Positions 5,700 to 5,743 of a stretch of DNA of 5,743 nt are shown here, in pieces. Position 1 is the first letter of the stretch; each line of letters opens with the position of its first letter. The DNA lies in the NCBI GenBank assembly GCA_016780525.1, contig JADHLR010000105.1, forward strand, positions 1-5,743, in the 5' to 3' direction. A program made the translations under genes and the position numbers. This DNA comes from Candidatus Puniceispirillum sp. GTDB lineage: Bacteria; Pseudomonadota; Alphaproteobacteria; Puniceispirillales; Puniceispirillaceae. A model generated the notes under the pieces. It ran no database searches and was not told the DNA's origin. It was given only the letters and a program-made list of their open reading frames with translations.

Positions 5700-5743
5700 G
5701 GTCGGTTGTGGGTGCTGGCGTGCGTGCTAGCGGTGCTCTTTTT

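Noticed and set aside
5714..5743. Possible terminator at the window end: GCTGGC/GCTAGC stem and a T5 run
   Set aside because: The stem is only 6 bp with one wobble pair, and seven bases separate it from the T-run, which is cut by the window edge; too weak to call.

Overview
The window looks like ordinary chromosomal DNA from a free-living proteobacterium, most likely an alphaproteobacterium. This is an inference from mid-range GC, compact gene spacing, frequent absence of strong Shine-Dalgarno sites, and the mix of protein families (TauE/SafE exporter, GFA/CENP-V zinc protein, FkbM methyltransferase, small cupin). A marine SAR116-like lineage would fit, but no marker gene (rRNA, ribosomal protein) is present to prove it. 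I see no tRNA, rRNA, CRISPR array, transposase or phage gene.

Layout: (1) 1-361, minus strand: the N-terminal 120 residues of an aldo/keto reductase cut by the window edge, with three tandem 16-bp repeats directly upstream of its ribosome binding site. (2) 423-654: non-coding stretch. (3) 655-876, plus: a 73-residue two-helix membrane protein whose stop codon overlaps the stop of the next, convergent gene. (4) 873-2513, minus: an FAD-dependent oxidoreductase of the succinate dehydrogenase/fumarate reductase/L-aspartate oxidase superfamily that appears to lack two of the usual dicarboxylate catalytic positions. (5) 2514-2693: a divergent control region holding two near-identical 11-bp palindromes of the form ATGAT-N-ATCAT. 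(6) 2694-3281, plus: a 195-residue cupin protein. (7) 3299-4096, minus: a TauE/SafE-family membrane transporter converging on the cupin. (8) 4097-4369: intergenic, ending in a C/A homopolymer tract. (9) 4370-5113, plus: an FkbM-family methyltransferase. (10) 5114-5255: intergenic with two consecutive inverted repeats. (11) 5256-5699, plus: a GFA-family zinc protein.

The genes do not form one clear operon: strands alternate (-, +, -, +, -, +, +) and only the last two lie in the same direction, 142 bases apart. The most plausible functional pair is the divergent flavoprotein and cupin, which share one control region with the duplicated palindrome; they may be co-regulated parts of a small-molecule catabolic step, but the substrate cannot be read from the sequence. 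I did not find an undescribed multi-gene system. The points worth a second look are the paired palindromes, the active-site substitutions in the flavoprotein, the tandem repeats at the reductase promoter, the homopolymer tract at the methyltransferase start and the hairpins before the GFA gene.
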